Assembly (NCBI GenBank): GCA_903904735.1 | Contig: CAIVDM010000035.1 | Coordinates: 1 to 62,331, forward strand | Direction of reading: 5' to 3' | DNA length: 62,331 nucleotides | Source: an uncultured delta proteobacterium | GTDB taxonomy: Bacteria; Bdellovibrionota_C; UBA2361; OMII01 | Shown: positions 7,983 through 16,240 of the stretch, one piece after another | Layout: every line of letters starts with the position of its first letter | How positions within the stretch are numbered: position 1 is the first letter of the stretch | Position numbers and translations under genes: made by a program | The notes under the pieces: model-generated | Told to the model about the DNA's origin: nothing | What the model saw: the letters and a program-made list of their open reading frames with translations, nothing else | Database searches by the model: none

Positions 7983-8744
7983 TTATTCGGCTGTCGCTTC
8001 GGCGATCCGGATAAGTTCGAGCCATTGATCGAGCTTTATGCTCGCTCCACCAACCAGAGCTCCGCTCACCTCTTTGAGCGCGAGGATCTCGGCGAAGTTT
8101 TGGGGATTCACGCTACCACCGTAGAGAATCGTCGGCTGATGGTCGTATCCTTGAGCGTTCCAAAGCTGCTGAATGAACTTATGGGTGGCCGCTATGTCCT
8201 GTATGGAAGCCACTTTGCCGGTTCCTATAGCCCACACTGGCTCGTACGCGATCACTACCTGGGGCGCCAGCGCGGCGGAGAGCCGCGCGAATACGGGCGC
8301 TAGTTGGTCACCGAGCACCTGATCTGTGGTGCCGTTAGCTCGCTCAGTCTCGGTTTCTCCGACGCAGACAATGACTTTAAGACCCTCAGCGAGGGCTGTT
8401 TCGGTTCTCATAGCGACGGTTTCCGATGTTTCTCCGAAATATGTCCGTCTCTCTGAGTGACCGGTCAGCGAGAAGGTAACATCGAGATCCTTTAGGAATA
8501 GGGGAGAGGTTTCGCCCGTGAACGCGCCTGTCTTCGCCCAGTGCACGTTTTGCGCGCCGACCAACACAGGAGATGAAAGAAGCGCCTCTGAGGCTGCCGC
8601 GAGACTCACCATGGGAGGACAGACCCATACGTCCGTTCGCTTCAGCGCCGATATTTCAGCGGCTAGTGACGAGGCGAATTCCCGGGCTTGGTGGGGACCG
8701 AGGTTCATCTTCCAGTTTCCGACAAGTAGGTGCTTGCGTGACAT
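7983..8744 (-). CDS. tpiA: Triosephosphate isomerase
   Basis: A 253-residue protein of normal length that interconverts dihydroxyacetone phosphate and glyceraldehyde 3-phosphate in the cytoplasm. The markers are all present: VGNWKMN near the N-terminus with the catalytic Lys, GHSERR with the catalytic His, AYEPVWAIGTG with the catalytic Glu, and YGGSV for phosphate binding. The ATG at 8744 is chosen because family homology begins there (MSRKHLLVGNWK); the 21 codons upstream are not conserved in type. It follows gap on the same strand, but a strong terminator at 8791-8833 lies between them, so it probably needs its own promoter or read-through. No pgk is beside it. Confidence 0.96.
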   Translation of the reverse strand: MSRKHLLVGNWKMNLGPHQAREFASSLAAEISALKRTDVWVCPPMVSLAAASEALLSSPVLVGAQNVHWAKTGAFTGETSPLFLKDLDVTFSLTGHSERRTYFGETSETVAMRTETALAEGLKVIVCVGETETERANGTTDQVLGDQLAPVFARLSAALAPQVVIAYEPVWAIGTGKVASIQDIAATHKFIQQLWNAQGYDHQPTILYGGSVNPQNFAEILALKEVSGALVGGASIKLDQWLELIRIAEATAE

Positions 8745-8790
8745 AAGGCTTGGGTTCCTTGAATTATAACGACACTGGGAACTGATAGTT

Positions 8791-8833
8791 AAAAAGGCGG
8801 CTACCACACCCGCGCGTGGGTGCGATAGCCGCC
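8791..8833 (-). terminator. Intrinsic terminator after gap
   Basis: On the minus strand the arms GGCGGCTA and TAGCCGCC enclose an inner CACCC/GGGTG pairing and are followed by TTTTT. This is a strong rho-independent terminator. It lies 20 bases after the gap stop and about 50 bases before the tpiA start, so it separates the two glycolytic genes or acts as an attenuator. Confidence 0.85.
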
Positions 8834-8853
8834 AAAACCGACACGAGCCTAGC

Positions 8854-9867
8854 TTAGAGCGACTTCGCGATCATTTCGGTTACGTCGCACATACGAGCGG
8901 AGAAGCCCATCTCGTTGTCATACCAAGAAACTACCTTAGCGAGGCGCTTGCCAACGACCATCGTGGAGAGGGAATCGACGATCGATGATCGTGTGTCACC
9001 TGTGTAATCAATCGACACCAGCGGTTCCTCCGAGAATCCAAGGACTCCTTTCAAAGCGTTCTCGCTCGCGCTCTTGAGGGCGCGATTAAGCTCCTCAACT
9101 GTTACGTCCTGCGAGAGCTCCGCGACGAAATCAACTACCGATACATCGGGAGTTGGTACGCGGATCGCGAATCCGTCGACCTTGCCCTTGAGATCTGGGA
9201 TGACGAGACCAACGGCCTTAGCGGCTCCGGTCGTCGTTGGAATCATCGACATTCCGGCGGCGCGAGCTCGTCGGAGGTCCTTGTGAGGAAGGTCGAGGAT
9301 CTGTTGATCGTTGGTGTACGAGTGCACGGTTGTCATGGTTCCTTTCACGATGCCGAAGTTCTCGTGAAGGACCTTCGCCACAGGGGCTAAGCAGTTCGTG
9401 GTGCATGACGCGTTGCTGATAATGTTGTGCTCGGCGGCTTTGTACGCCGTGTGGTTAACACCGAACGCGAGGGTCAGGTCAGGATCCGTGGCTGGAGCGG
9501 AGATGATGACCTTCTTCGCGCCGCCCTGGAGATGGAGCTGAGCCTTCTCCTTTGTTGTGAAGATCCCGGTGCACTCGAGCACAATTCCTACTTCGAGCGC
9601 TGCCCAGGGAAGCTTTGAGGGGTCTCGCTCAGCGAGGACCTTAATCTGCTGCCCATTGACAGTGATGTAACCTTCGCCAGCTTCAACTGTTCCAGGAAAC
9701 CGTCCGTGTACTGAGTCGTATTTGAGCAGGTGAGCGAGGGTTTGAGGGTCTGTGAGGTCGTTAATGGCGACCACCTTGTACGCTGATGTCTGCTTGTTGG
9801 TGAAAAGCTGGCGCAGAATATTTCGTCCAATGCGCCCAAATCCGTTAATTCCAATTCCTACGGTCAT
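8854..9867 (-). CDS. gap: Glyceraldehyde-3-phosphate dehydrogenase
   Basis: A 337-residue type I NAD-dependent enzyme that oxidises glyceraldehyde 3-phosphate to 1,3-bisphosphoglycerate. Seen: the NAD-binding [11 protein letters not shown] at the start, [12 protein letters not shown] with the catalytic cysteine, the [10 protein letters not shown] loop and the closing [14 protein letters not shown] site lies 8 bases before the ATG at 9867. Length and motifs are normal. It is divergent from tolQ across about 230 bases. The usual partner pgk is not downstream. Confidence 0.97.
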   Translation of the reverse strand: MTVGIGINGFGRIGRNILRQLFTNKQTSAYKVVAINDLTDPQTLAHLLKYDSVHGRFPGTVEAGEGYITVNGQQIKVLAERDPSKLPWAALEVGIVLECTGIFTTKEKAQLHLQGGAKKVIISAPATDPDLTLAFGVNHTAYKAAEHNIISNASCTTNCLAPVAKVLHENFGIVKGTMTTVHSYTNDQQILDLPHKDLRRARAAGMSMIPTTTGAAKAVGLVIPDLKGKVDGFAIRVPTPDVSVVDFVAELSQDVTVEELNRALKSASENALKGVLGFSEEPLVSIDYTGDTRSSIVDSLSTMVVGKRLAKVVSWYDNEMGFSARMCDVTEMIAKSL

Positions 9868-10097
9868 AAAAAAACTCCATGTTTAGGTTGCCGTACTTAT
9901 AACCCTGGCGCCGTTAAAAGGAAACTCCTGGGGGACCTTTGACCAGGCGGCCTGCCGGGCGATGCTGGGGTGGGTAAATATGGCCAGTAGTGACCTCTAC
10001 GTCTGGTGCCAAGGGGGTCTATGTGGCATATTCCGTTGGTATTTTACAGATTGCCGAAGATGCCCCAGCGGGGGCTCTCATCGAAGGAGGAATGCAG

Positions 10098-10808
10098 GTG
10101 GATCCAGTCGCAGCGACAACAGCAGTAGTAGAGTCCCCGAACGTGCTCAGCATGGTCTTCGGATCCGGGTTCGTGGTGCAATCCGTTCTGATTATGCTCA
10201 TTCTTCTTTCAGTATGGAGTTGGGCAATCACGATCGCCAAAGCGATTCAGTTTCGACGCGCCCTCACTAACTCGAACGAGTTCGCTCAGGTCTTTTGGGA
10301 GACCCGCAATTTCTCCCGCATCGATGAGTCATCTCGTCGACTGACGGCAAGCCCGCTGGTTTCAGTATTCGCGTCGGGCTATCGAGAGCTGCTGCATACT
10401 GTTCAAGAAGGTAAGCAGTCAGGGGCGACGCTTGACGTCGCTAGTGAGTTAGGAACCGTAGAGCGAGCTTTACGGCGAGCGGAGCTTGAGGAGACGCATC
10501 GGTTGGAGAAGGGAGTGACCTTCTTGGCGAGTGTGGCGAGCGCCGCGCCCTTCATCGGATTGTTTGGAACGGTGTGGGGAATTATGAACGCCTTCCACGG
10601 CCTCAGTCAGGCTAAGAGTTCCACCATTCAAGCGGTAGCTCCCGGTATATCAGAGGCGCTGGTGGCGACAGCCGTCGGACTCGCCGCGGCGATCCCAGCG
10701 GCTGTGGCGTTTAACTATTTCACCGCCTCGATTCGTAAATTTCGACAATCGATGGACAGTTTCTCAGAAGAGTTCTTGAACATCGCGCGCCGCTATTTTG
10801 TTAAGTAA
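10098..10808 (+). CDS. tolQ: Tol-Pal energising channel subunit TolQ (MotA/ExbB family)
   Basis: An inner-membrane protein of about 236 residues which, with TolR, uses the proton gradient to drive TolA during division. Three transmembrane stretches are visible: one near the N-terminus (SVLIMLILLSVWSWAI) and two in the C-terminal half around the APFIGLFGTVWGIM and ATAVGLAAAIPAAVAF motifs. The start is decided by the ribosome site AAGGAGG at 10084-10090: it is 7 bases from the GTG at 10098 but only 1 base from the ATG at 10092. The ATG remains an alternative. It heads a tolQ-R-A-B-pal-cpoB cluster. Confidence 0.92.
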   Translation: MDPVAATTAVVESPNVLSMVFGSGFVVQSVLIMLILLSVWSWAITIAKAIQFRRALTNSNEFAQVFWETRNFSRIDESSRRLTASPLVSVFASGYRELLHTVQEGKQSGATLDVASELGTVERALRRAELEETHRLEKGVTFLASVASAAPFIGLFGTVWGIMNAFHGLSQAKSSTIQAVAPGISEALVATAVGLAAAIPAAVAFNYFTASIRKFRQSMDSFSEEFLNIARRYFVK

Positions 10809-10831
10809 ATTCAGGAACGACGGAGCTCCCC

Positions 10832-11260
10832 ATGGCAGGTAATGTAGGCATGGACAACGACGGGCCAATAGCGGCGATAAACGTCACGCCCTTGGTGGAT
10901 GTGATGCTCGTGCTGTTGGTTATCTTTATGGTTACCGCGCCGATGATGCAGCAAGGCGTGGAGGTCGATCTTCCCAAGGCCACAACAGCGCCGCTGCGTG
11001 GATCGAGTGAGCAGATAGTTATTTCGCTGGACAAAGCGGGAAGCGTGTTTTTAGGCGCCGGAAACAAAGTCGAGCTCACGGAGCTTGCTGACAAGGTCAA
11101 GGCAATCTTCGCCAACAAGCCAGAGAACGAACGTAAGATTTACATTAAGGGCGATTCCTCACTCGGATATGGGCGCATCATGGATGTCATGGCGGCCCTG
11201 CATGCCGGGGGAATCACTCAGATAGGTTTGGTGTCCGCTTCGCCGGAAGGAAAAGGGTAA
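10832..11260 (+). CDS. tolR: Tol-Pal energising subunit TolR (ExbD family)
   Basis: A 142-residue protein with one transmembrane helix near residues 17-38. The helix begins with the NVTPLVDVMLVLLVIFMV motif, whose Asp carries the proton in this family. The periplasmic domain follows and ends with the usual helix-strand pattern (YGRIMDVMAALHAGG). It partners TolQ, 23 bases downstream of it, and precedes tolA by 12 bases. Confidence 0.94.
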   Translation: MAGNVGMDNDGPIAAINVTPLVDVMLVLLVIFMVTAPMMQQGVEVDLPKATTAPLRGSSEQIVISLDKAGSVFLGAGNKVELTELADKVKAIFANKPENERKIYIKGDSSLGYGRIMDVMAALHAGGITQIGLVSASPEGKG

Positions 11261-11272
11261 GAGGGACTCGCC

Positions 11273-12133
11273 TTGCAAGTGGGATTGTTGAGAAAGCAGC
11301 CTGGAGATGAGTATTGGAGGGCGGGTTTTTCGCTGTCCGTCGCCGCCCACCTGGTTCTTGCCTACATTATTTTCGTCAAAGTTTTTCCAGACTTCGGGGA
11401 GATGCCGGAGCCCGTTGTTTATTCTATCTCCATCGAGGGTGGAAAAAATCTGGGTGGAATGACCCAGGTGGCTAAAGATAACAAGCCGAGCCAGATGGCT
11501 CCCATGAAGAATGTGGCGGCGGAGGCGAAGAAAGAGCCCGAAGTAGCGCCCGAGAAGAATCCCAAGAAAGAGGCTCCCGTGGAAGACGCTGAGGTGAGCG
11601 TGGCTGACAAGAAGCCAACGCCGGCACCCACGCCGCCCAAAGTCGCCACGGCCAAGGCGACTCCGAGCCCGGCGAAGAAAGTCGATACCAAGAATGACGC
11701 CAAAAACACCCAGAAGAGTGACGGCGAAGACACAGACAAGCGCCTTCAAGCCGCGCTGCAGCGGTATCTCGGTGAGTCATCTGACGGTGGTGGAAAGGGG
11801 TTTGGAGCCGCTAAGGTAGGTGGAAACGCTATGGGTGGAGGCGTAGTCCGCCCCCCTGAATTCTTCGTTTATGAGAAGATTGTTCGTCAACGAATCAAAG
11901 AGGCTTGGAGATGGTACGATACGAACTCGACCTTAATTACCGTGATAGCCTTTGAAATTGAGCCAGATGGAGTGATCAAGAACGTGAGGCTGGTTAAAAC
12001 GTCAGGCGATAGTAACTACGACGAATCGGTGATGAGAGCGGCAATGAAGGCGAGCCCGCTACCGGCTCCCCCACGCTCTGTTTATGAGCAGTACTTCAAA
12101 AGCGTAAGAATTACCTTTGATCCTCGCGAGTAA
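11273..12133 (+). CDS. tolA: TolA/TonB-like periplasm-spanning protein
   Basis: A 286-residue protein that would link TolQ/TolR to TolB-Pal. It has one N-terminal membrane helix (about 20-40), a long Lys/Ala/Pro/Glu-rich stretch (about 65-165) that spans the periplasm, and a C-terminal TonB-like domain with the pattern VIAFEIEPDGVIKNVRLVKTSG and the YDESVMRAAMKASPLP helix. The start is TTG at 11273, 12 bases after tolR; a GAGGG lies before it. A TonB assignment is possible from sequence alone, but the cluster makes TolA the better name. Confidence 0.85.
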   Translation: MQVGLLRKQPGDEYWRAGFSLSVAAHLVLAYIIFVKVFPDFGEMPEPVVYSISIEGGKNLGGMTQVAKDNKPSQMAPMKNVAAEAKKEPEVAPEKNPKKEAPVEDAEVSVADKKPTPAPTPPKVATAKATPSPAKKVDTKNDAKNTQKSDGEDTDKRLQAALQRYLGESSDGGGKGFGAAKVGGNAMGGGVVRPPEFFVYEKIVRQRIKEAWRWYDTNSTLITVIAFEIEPDGVIKNVRLVKTSGDSNYDESVMRAAMKASPLPAPPRSVYEQYFKSVRITFDPRE

Positions 12134-12256
12134 TTTATCTCTTCGTGTGTCTTGATAGGTTGCGCACGTCGACTGGCTAGGGCATTTTTTAAGGGCTGCG
12201 CGTTCGGCGAAATTTTATAGTGATAGTTTCTTATGAACAGAAAAATTGAGGGCTTC

Positions 12257-13561
12257 ATGGCAAGGCAAGTTATTGGATTTTGTACGGTGTTGCTTGCCTC
12301 ATGCGTTTTTTTGGCGCCGAGCGCCATCGCACAGACGGATCTCTATGTGCGCGGCGCGGGCCGCTTGATACCTCTCGGTATCCCAAAGCTGTGTCTCAAG
12401 AGCGAGGAGAGCGGCCCTGAGTCCACTATCCCAGCCACGATGCAGAAGGATCTCGATCTCTCTGGTTTCTTCGAGATTCTCGACCCGAAGGGCTACATCG
12501 AGACTCCAGGCAAATGTGGTGGTCCTGAGGCGACCACGTTTTCCGATTGGACAGTCATCGGCACTGAAGGGCTGATCAAGGGGGAAGTGTCGATGGAGAG
12601 GGGGCAGATCACGGCCCGGCTCTACCTCGTCGATGTTCAGAAGCAGAGTGTGGTTATCGCCAAGGAGTACACCGCCGACTTCGCGCAGGCCAAGATGATA
12701 GCGCACCGCTTCGCCAATGAGGTCATGAAGTTTTACACCGGAACCGCTGGGGTGTTCGGAAGTCAGATATCGTTCTCATCTCGAGTGGGGCGGTTTAAGG
12801 AGTTGTTTGTCATGGACATGGACGGAACTAATCTCCGCCAGCTGACAAATGATCGTGGACTCTCGCTTTCCTCCGCGTGGAACCCGGCTGGCACCAAAGT
12901 GGTGTATACGTCCTACAGGAACCGAGTTCCGGATCTGTTTCTTATCGACGTGGAGTCAAGGAGCGTTCGGCAGGTGACAAGCACTGTAGAGCTTGAGATC
13001 GGCGCTCACTTCCTAGGGGATGACCGAATAGTCTTCTCGCGGACTGAGGGGAGTGAAAGCGATATCGTGGTGACGAACCTTGATGGCAGTGGCACAAAGA
13101 AGCTTACGCCGCCGAATCGCGCTATCGACGTCTCGCCGGTTCCCTCGCCAGATGGCTCTCAGATAGTTTTCTGTTCGAACAGAGGTGGTGGCCCACAGAT
13201 ATATGTGATGGGCAGCGATGGATCGAACCCGAAACGAGTGAGCTTTGGAGCTTCCAATTACTGCACCTCACCAGCATGGTCTCCCACAGGGGACAAGATA
13301 GCTTATGTGTGTCGCGCGGACGGATCGTTTAACATATTCGTAGCGAACCCTGATGGATCAAACGCTGTTCAGCTAACCAGCTCTGGTAGTAATGAAGACC
13401 CTGAGTTTTCCGCTGATGGGCGTTATTTGACATTTGCCACTACATCGTTTGGCGGCGGTTTTAGCATCGCCATCATGAAGACCGATGGAACGAGCATGAA
13501 ACGAATTACATCAAGTCGCGGCGGGGATTCCGAGCCCGCATGGGGACCACTTCCTAAGTAA
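12257..13561 (+). CDS. tolB: Tol-Pal periplasmic protein TolB
   Basis: About 434 residues. A signal peptide ends near AIAQ (residue 26). The N-terminal TolB domain follows, with the ILDPKGYIE type segment, and then a beta-propeller of PD40 repeats in which DG(S/T)N and SPDG/S.DG turns repeat about five or six times (near 13070-13530). TolB binds Pal and TolA. The ATG at 12257 is preferred to the one at 12233 because a GAGGG site lies just before it and the signal peptide then looks normal. The length fits the family. Confidence 0.93.
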   Translation: MARQVIGFCTVLLASCVFLAPSAIAQTDLYVRGAGRLIPLGIPKLCLKSEESGPESTIPATMQKDLDLSGFFEILDPKGYIETPGKCGGPEATTFSDWTVIGTEGLIKGEVSMERGQITARLYLVDVQKQSVVIAKEYTADFAQAKMIAHRFANEVMKFYTGTAGVFGSQISFSSRVGRFKELFVMDMDGTNLRQLTNDRGLSLSSAWNPAGTKVVYTSYRNRVPDLFLIDVESRSVRQVTSTVELEIGAHFLGDDRIVFSRTEGSESDIVVTNLDGSGTKKLTPPNRAIDVSPVPSPDGSQIVFCSNRGGGPQIYVMGSDGSNPKRVSFGASNYCTSPAWSPTGDKIAYVCRADGSFNIFVANPDGSNAVQLTSSGSNEDPEFSADGRYLTFATTSFGGGFSIAIMKTDGTSMKRITSSRGGDSEPAWGPLPK

Positions 13562-13963
13562 GATAGGCCGCAAGCAGGCTCTTGTCGGTTGGCATTGATG
13601 AATGTCATTGGTGACCCGAGGAAATGAAAGTTAACCTGTTGCAATAATGGTAGTTGTCGAGTATCAAGTGTCTACCGTTTAACGTGTAAGGGCAGACAGT
13701 GGTCGAGAAAACCTCTTCCGTTGTATCTGCTGATGTTGTCACCGTTGAAGTGAACGAAGACATGGGAATCGGCTCCTAAGGGTGCGTTTCGGGAGGCAGG
13801 ACTTACCGGGAAAAGGTGAGCCGTGCCTTTCGGTACGACCCCAGCGGAGGTTTTACTGTGGGGATTCTAAGGCGAGGAGTTAAAGCGCTGAAGAATCCAG
13901 CCGAACGCAGGTTCGGGCATATACAGTTTGTGTACGATGCATTTCTGGAGGAAAGGATAATTT
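13562..13963 (+). other. Hairpin-rich leader region upstream of pal
   Basis: About 400 bases without a recognised gene. From about 13760 to 13920 there are consecutive hairpins: CTTACC/GGTGAG (13802-13819), CGTGCC/GGTACG (13822-13837), CCCCAG/CTGTGGGG with one bulge (13840-13863) and CCGAAC/GTTCGG (13901-13916). The strength of this series suggests a structured 5' leader or small RNA. It does not match a riboswitch class that I can name. A possible 26-codon frame lies at 13699-13779. Confidence 0.45.
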
Positions 13964-14401
13964 ATGCGAAGTTTGAAAGTATTGGCAGTAAGCCTCTTGG
14001 CAGTAGTAGCAACCGGTTGTACGTGCCGCACTGGCACCTCGGGTGACAATATCGGAACTGCGGCTGGAGACGGTCCACTAAAGGATATTCATTTTGCGTT
14101 CGACTCTTACAAGCTTGATGCTACGTCGAAGGCTACGTTGGCTGGAAATGCTGAGTGGCTTAAGGCTAACGAGGGCAAGAAGGTTCAAGTAGAGGGTCAC
14201 TGTGACGAGCGCGGAACTAACGAGTACAACATGGTGCTCGGCGCTAATCGCGCGCGTGCCGCCGCTGATCAACTCCGCACGTTGGGTATCCCAGCTAGCG
14301 CAATCAGCACTGTGAGCTATGGAGAGGAGCTTCCGCTCGATCCTTCTCACAATGAAGAGGCTTGGGCGAAGAATCGTCGCGACCACTTCAAGGTTGACTA
14401 G
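13964..14401 (+). CDS. pal: Peptidoglycan-associated lipoprotein Pal
   Basis: A 145-residue outer-membrane lipoprotein. The signal peptide ends in a lipobox with Cys19 (VVATGC). The C-terminal OmpA-like domain binds peptidoglycan; it contains the family motif GHCDERGTNEYN and the NRARAAADQL helix, and ends with KNRRDHFKV. A GGAGGAAAGG ribosome site lies about 8 bases before the ATG. It works with TolB and is followed by a very strong terminator, so it should end the main tol transcript, leaving cpoB with a separate start. Confidence 0.95.
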   Translation: MRSLKVLAVSLLAVVATGCTCRTGTSGDNIGTAAGDGPLKDIHFAFDSYKLDATSKATLAGNAEWLKANEGKKVQVEGHCDERGTNEYNMVLGANRARAAADQLRTLGIPASAISTVSYGEELPLDPSHNEEAWAKNRRDHFKVD

Positions 14402-14410
14402 TTAGATCTT

Positions 14411-14426
14411 GCGGTGGAAACACCGC
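14411..14426 (+). other. Short GNRA-loop hairpin after pal
   Basis: Perfect 6-base arms GCGGTG and CACCGC closed by a GAAA tetraloop, 10 bases after the pal stop and just ahead of the main terminator. It may protect the 3' end of the transcript. Confidence 0.5.
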
Positions 14427-14437
14427 GGATTTAAAAC

Positions 14438-14479
14438 AGACCCTAGGATCAGTTGTCTGATTCTAGGGTCTTTGTGTTT
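14438..14479 (+). terminator. Intrinsic terminator after pal
   Basis: A 15-base stem (one G-T pair) with arms starting AGACCCTAG and ending CTAGGGTCT, loop TTGT, followed by TTGTGTTT. It is one of the strongest hairpins in the window and separates pal from cpoB. Confidence 0.9.
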
Positions 14480-14528
14480 CGAGCGAAGATAATCTTCTGA
14501 GTGAAGTTAATTTGTAGGGCAGTACTGT

Positions 14529-15236
14529 ATGCGTCGAGTAGCGCTTGTTCTCGTGGTATCGCTGTGCACCGGTTGCTCGGTGTACGATTTAGGAAAGAAA
14601 GTATCGCGTCTTGAGCGTAATGTGTCTGATCTGCGCGCGCTACAGGCGGAGCAAACAGAATCGATAAATTCACTGGACAGTCAAATCAAGCTGATCGCCG
14701 GTCGACTTGAGGAGCTGGAGTTCTCTCAGAATAAACGTTTAGGAACTGACCTTTCCGCGCTCAAGGATGACCTTTCGGCGCTAAGGAAGAGAATTCCTCC
14801 TCCAGCGGGCGTACCCACCGCGGAGCTCGAGGCGGATGAGACGTGGGCGAGAGATTTGCCCGAGGACTCTCGAAGGATATTTCTGGATGGATTGGCGCTC
14901 GTTCGAGAGGGTAAATTCGCGGACGCTCTGCCTCTATTCGAAAACGCGGTTGAGCAGAATGAATCAACCGGGAAAGGTGGCGTTATCCTATTTTGGCAGG
15001 GGGTGGCTCATGACGGACTTCTCGATAATAGGGGAGCGCTTCGTTCATACGCGGAAGTGTTAGCTCGTTATCCGAAGAGTCATCGCGCGCCAGCGAGTCT
15101 TCTTCGCCAGTCTGACGTCTTTGGCCGTCTTGGTGACAAGAAGACGGCGCAATTGAGCCTTAAGAAACTCCTAGAAGATTACCCCAAATCACCCGAGGCG
15201 GTGGAGGCGAGGGATAAGTTGAAGCTTTTGAAGTAG
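14529..15236 (+). CDS. cpoB: Tol-Pal associated lipoprotein CpoB/YbgF
   Basis: A 235-residue protein with a signal peptide and lipobox Cys16 (LCTGC). A coiled coil runs over about residues 20-95, and TPR repeats occupy about 110-235, with the family phrasing ADALPLFENAVEQN, LRSYAEVLARYPKS and LKKLLEDYPKSPEA. CpoB coordinates Tol action with peptidoglycan synthesis at the septum. It lies directly after tolB-pal as in many proteobacteria. A lipobox rather than a plain signal peptide is a variation from the E. coli protein. Confidence 0.88.
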   Translation: MRRVALVLVVSLCTGCSVYDLGKKVSRLERNVSDLRALQAEQTESINSLDSQIKLIAGRLEELEFSQNKRLGTDLSALKDDLSALRKRIPPPAGVPTAELEADETWARDLPEDSRRIFLDGLALVREGKFADALPLFENAVEQNESTGKGGVILFWQGVAHDGLLDNRGALRSYAEVLARYPKSHRAPASLLRQSDVFGRLGDKKTAQLSLKKLLEDYPKSPEAVEARDKLKLLK

Positions 15237-15298
15237 TACCCCAGCGCGCCGACGCAGCTCGTGGTCTGCGATGACGGGCGGGAAAAAGAAGGATTCTT

Positions 15299-16240
15299 AT
15301 GGCTCAGAGCGTGCGTGCGCCTTTGGCGCGGTACCCTCAAGCTGTGTCACAGCGGCTTTGGGGTGGCGCGGTCGCGATTGGAAATTTCGATGGCGTTCAT
15401 CGTGGGCACGAGTTGCTGCTCGGGGAGTTGCGTAGGATAGCGGACGGACGTTCCTCGATTGTTATATCCTTCTATCCGCATCCCGTGCGGGTTCTACGCC
15501 CTGAGGTTGGTCTTCGCTATATCAGTAGCGTTAGAGAGAAGGCTGAGCGTTTGGGCGAGCTGGGCATCGATCTCCTGTACTTCATGCATTTCTCCAAAGC
15601 AGTTTCGCGGATGTCAGCGCGCGATTTTATTGAGCGAATACTCGTGGGAACCCTTCACGCCAAGGACCTTGTTGTGGGAGAAGATGTCGCTATTGGTCAG
15701 GGGCGAGAGGGGAACGTTGATTTCTTGAGGCGTGTGCTGCCCACCTACGGTATTCAGCTCCATGTGGTCCCGAAACTTGAGATCCAGGGAAGAAAAGCCG
15801 GCTCTCGGCGAGTGCGAGAGCTGATAGAGGAGGGGAACGTGAAGCAAGCGATGGAGCTCACCGGCACCCCTTTCACGATCTCGGCGCGTGTTGGTCACGG
15901 CGATAAGCGCGGAAGCGCGATCGGTTTCCCAACCGCTAATATCGCGGTAGGCCGTCGATTGATCCCCAAGAATGGAGTCTACGCCTGCCGTGTAGAGGTA
16001 GAGGGGAGTTCGTATTTGGCGGTGGCGAATATAGGAACCCGACCTACCTTCGCCGGACACGGTGAGCGTCTAGAGGTGCACATCCTTGATTTTCCTTATC
16101 GGCGACTGTACGGCACTCGTGTGCATGTGTCGTTTCTCTCAAGACTGCGAGATGAGAAAAAGTTCGAGTCGGTTGAGACGCTCAAAGCGCAGATCGCCGA
16201 GGATATAGCGCGTGTTCGCCGGGAGGCGCAGTATGCTTAG
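15299..16240 (+). CDS. ribF: Bifunctional riboflavin kinase / FAD synthetase
   Basis: A 313-residue cytoplasmic enzyme that makes FMN and then FAD. The N-terminal nucleotidyltransferase domain shows GNFDGVHRGHELLL (about 28-41) and SFYPHPVRVL. The C-terminal kinase domain shows the GFPTANI motif near residue 215 and the NIGTRPTF segment. Length is typical. The ATG at 15299 follows a GAAGGATT site. The 3' end overlaps the start of the next gene by 8 bases. Confidence 0.95.
   Translation: MAQSVRAPLARYPQAVSQRLWGGAVAIGNFDGVHRGHELLLGELRRIADGRSSIVISFYPHPVRVLRPEVGLRYISSVREKAERLGELGIDLLYFMHFSKAVSRMSARDFIERILVGTLHAKDLVVGEDVAIGQGREGNVDFLRRVLPTYGIQLHVVPKLEIQGRKAGSRRVRELIEEGNVKQAMELTGTPFTISARVGHGDKRGSAIGFPTANIAVGRRLIPKNGVYACRVEVEGSSYLAVANIGTRPTFAGHGERLEVHILDFPYRRLYGTRVHVSFLSRLRDEKKFESVETLKAQIAEDIARVRREAQYA

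Noticed and set aside
13755..13920. Known riboswitch (c-di-GMP, cobalamin, fluoride, guanidine) or SRP RNA upstream of pal
   Set aside because: The conserved core bases of those classes are not present; only the hairpins are.
13816..14046. 76-codon frame overlapping the pal start
   Set aside because: It overlaps the signal peptide of pal in another frame and lies in the hairpin region; no ribosome site.
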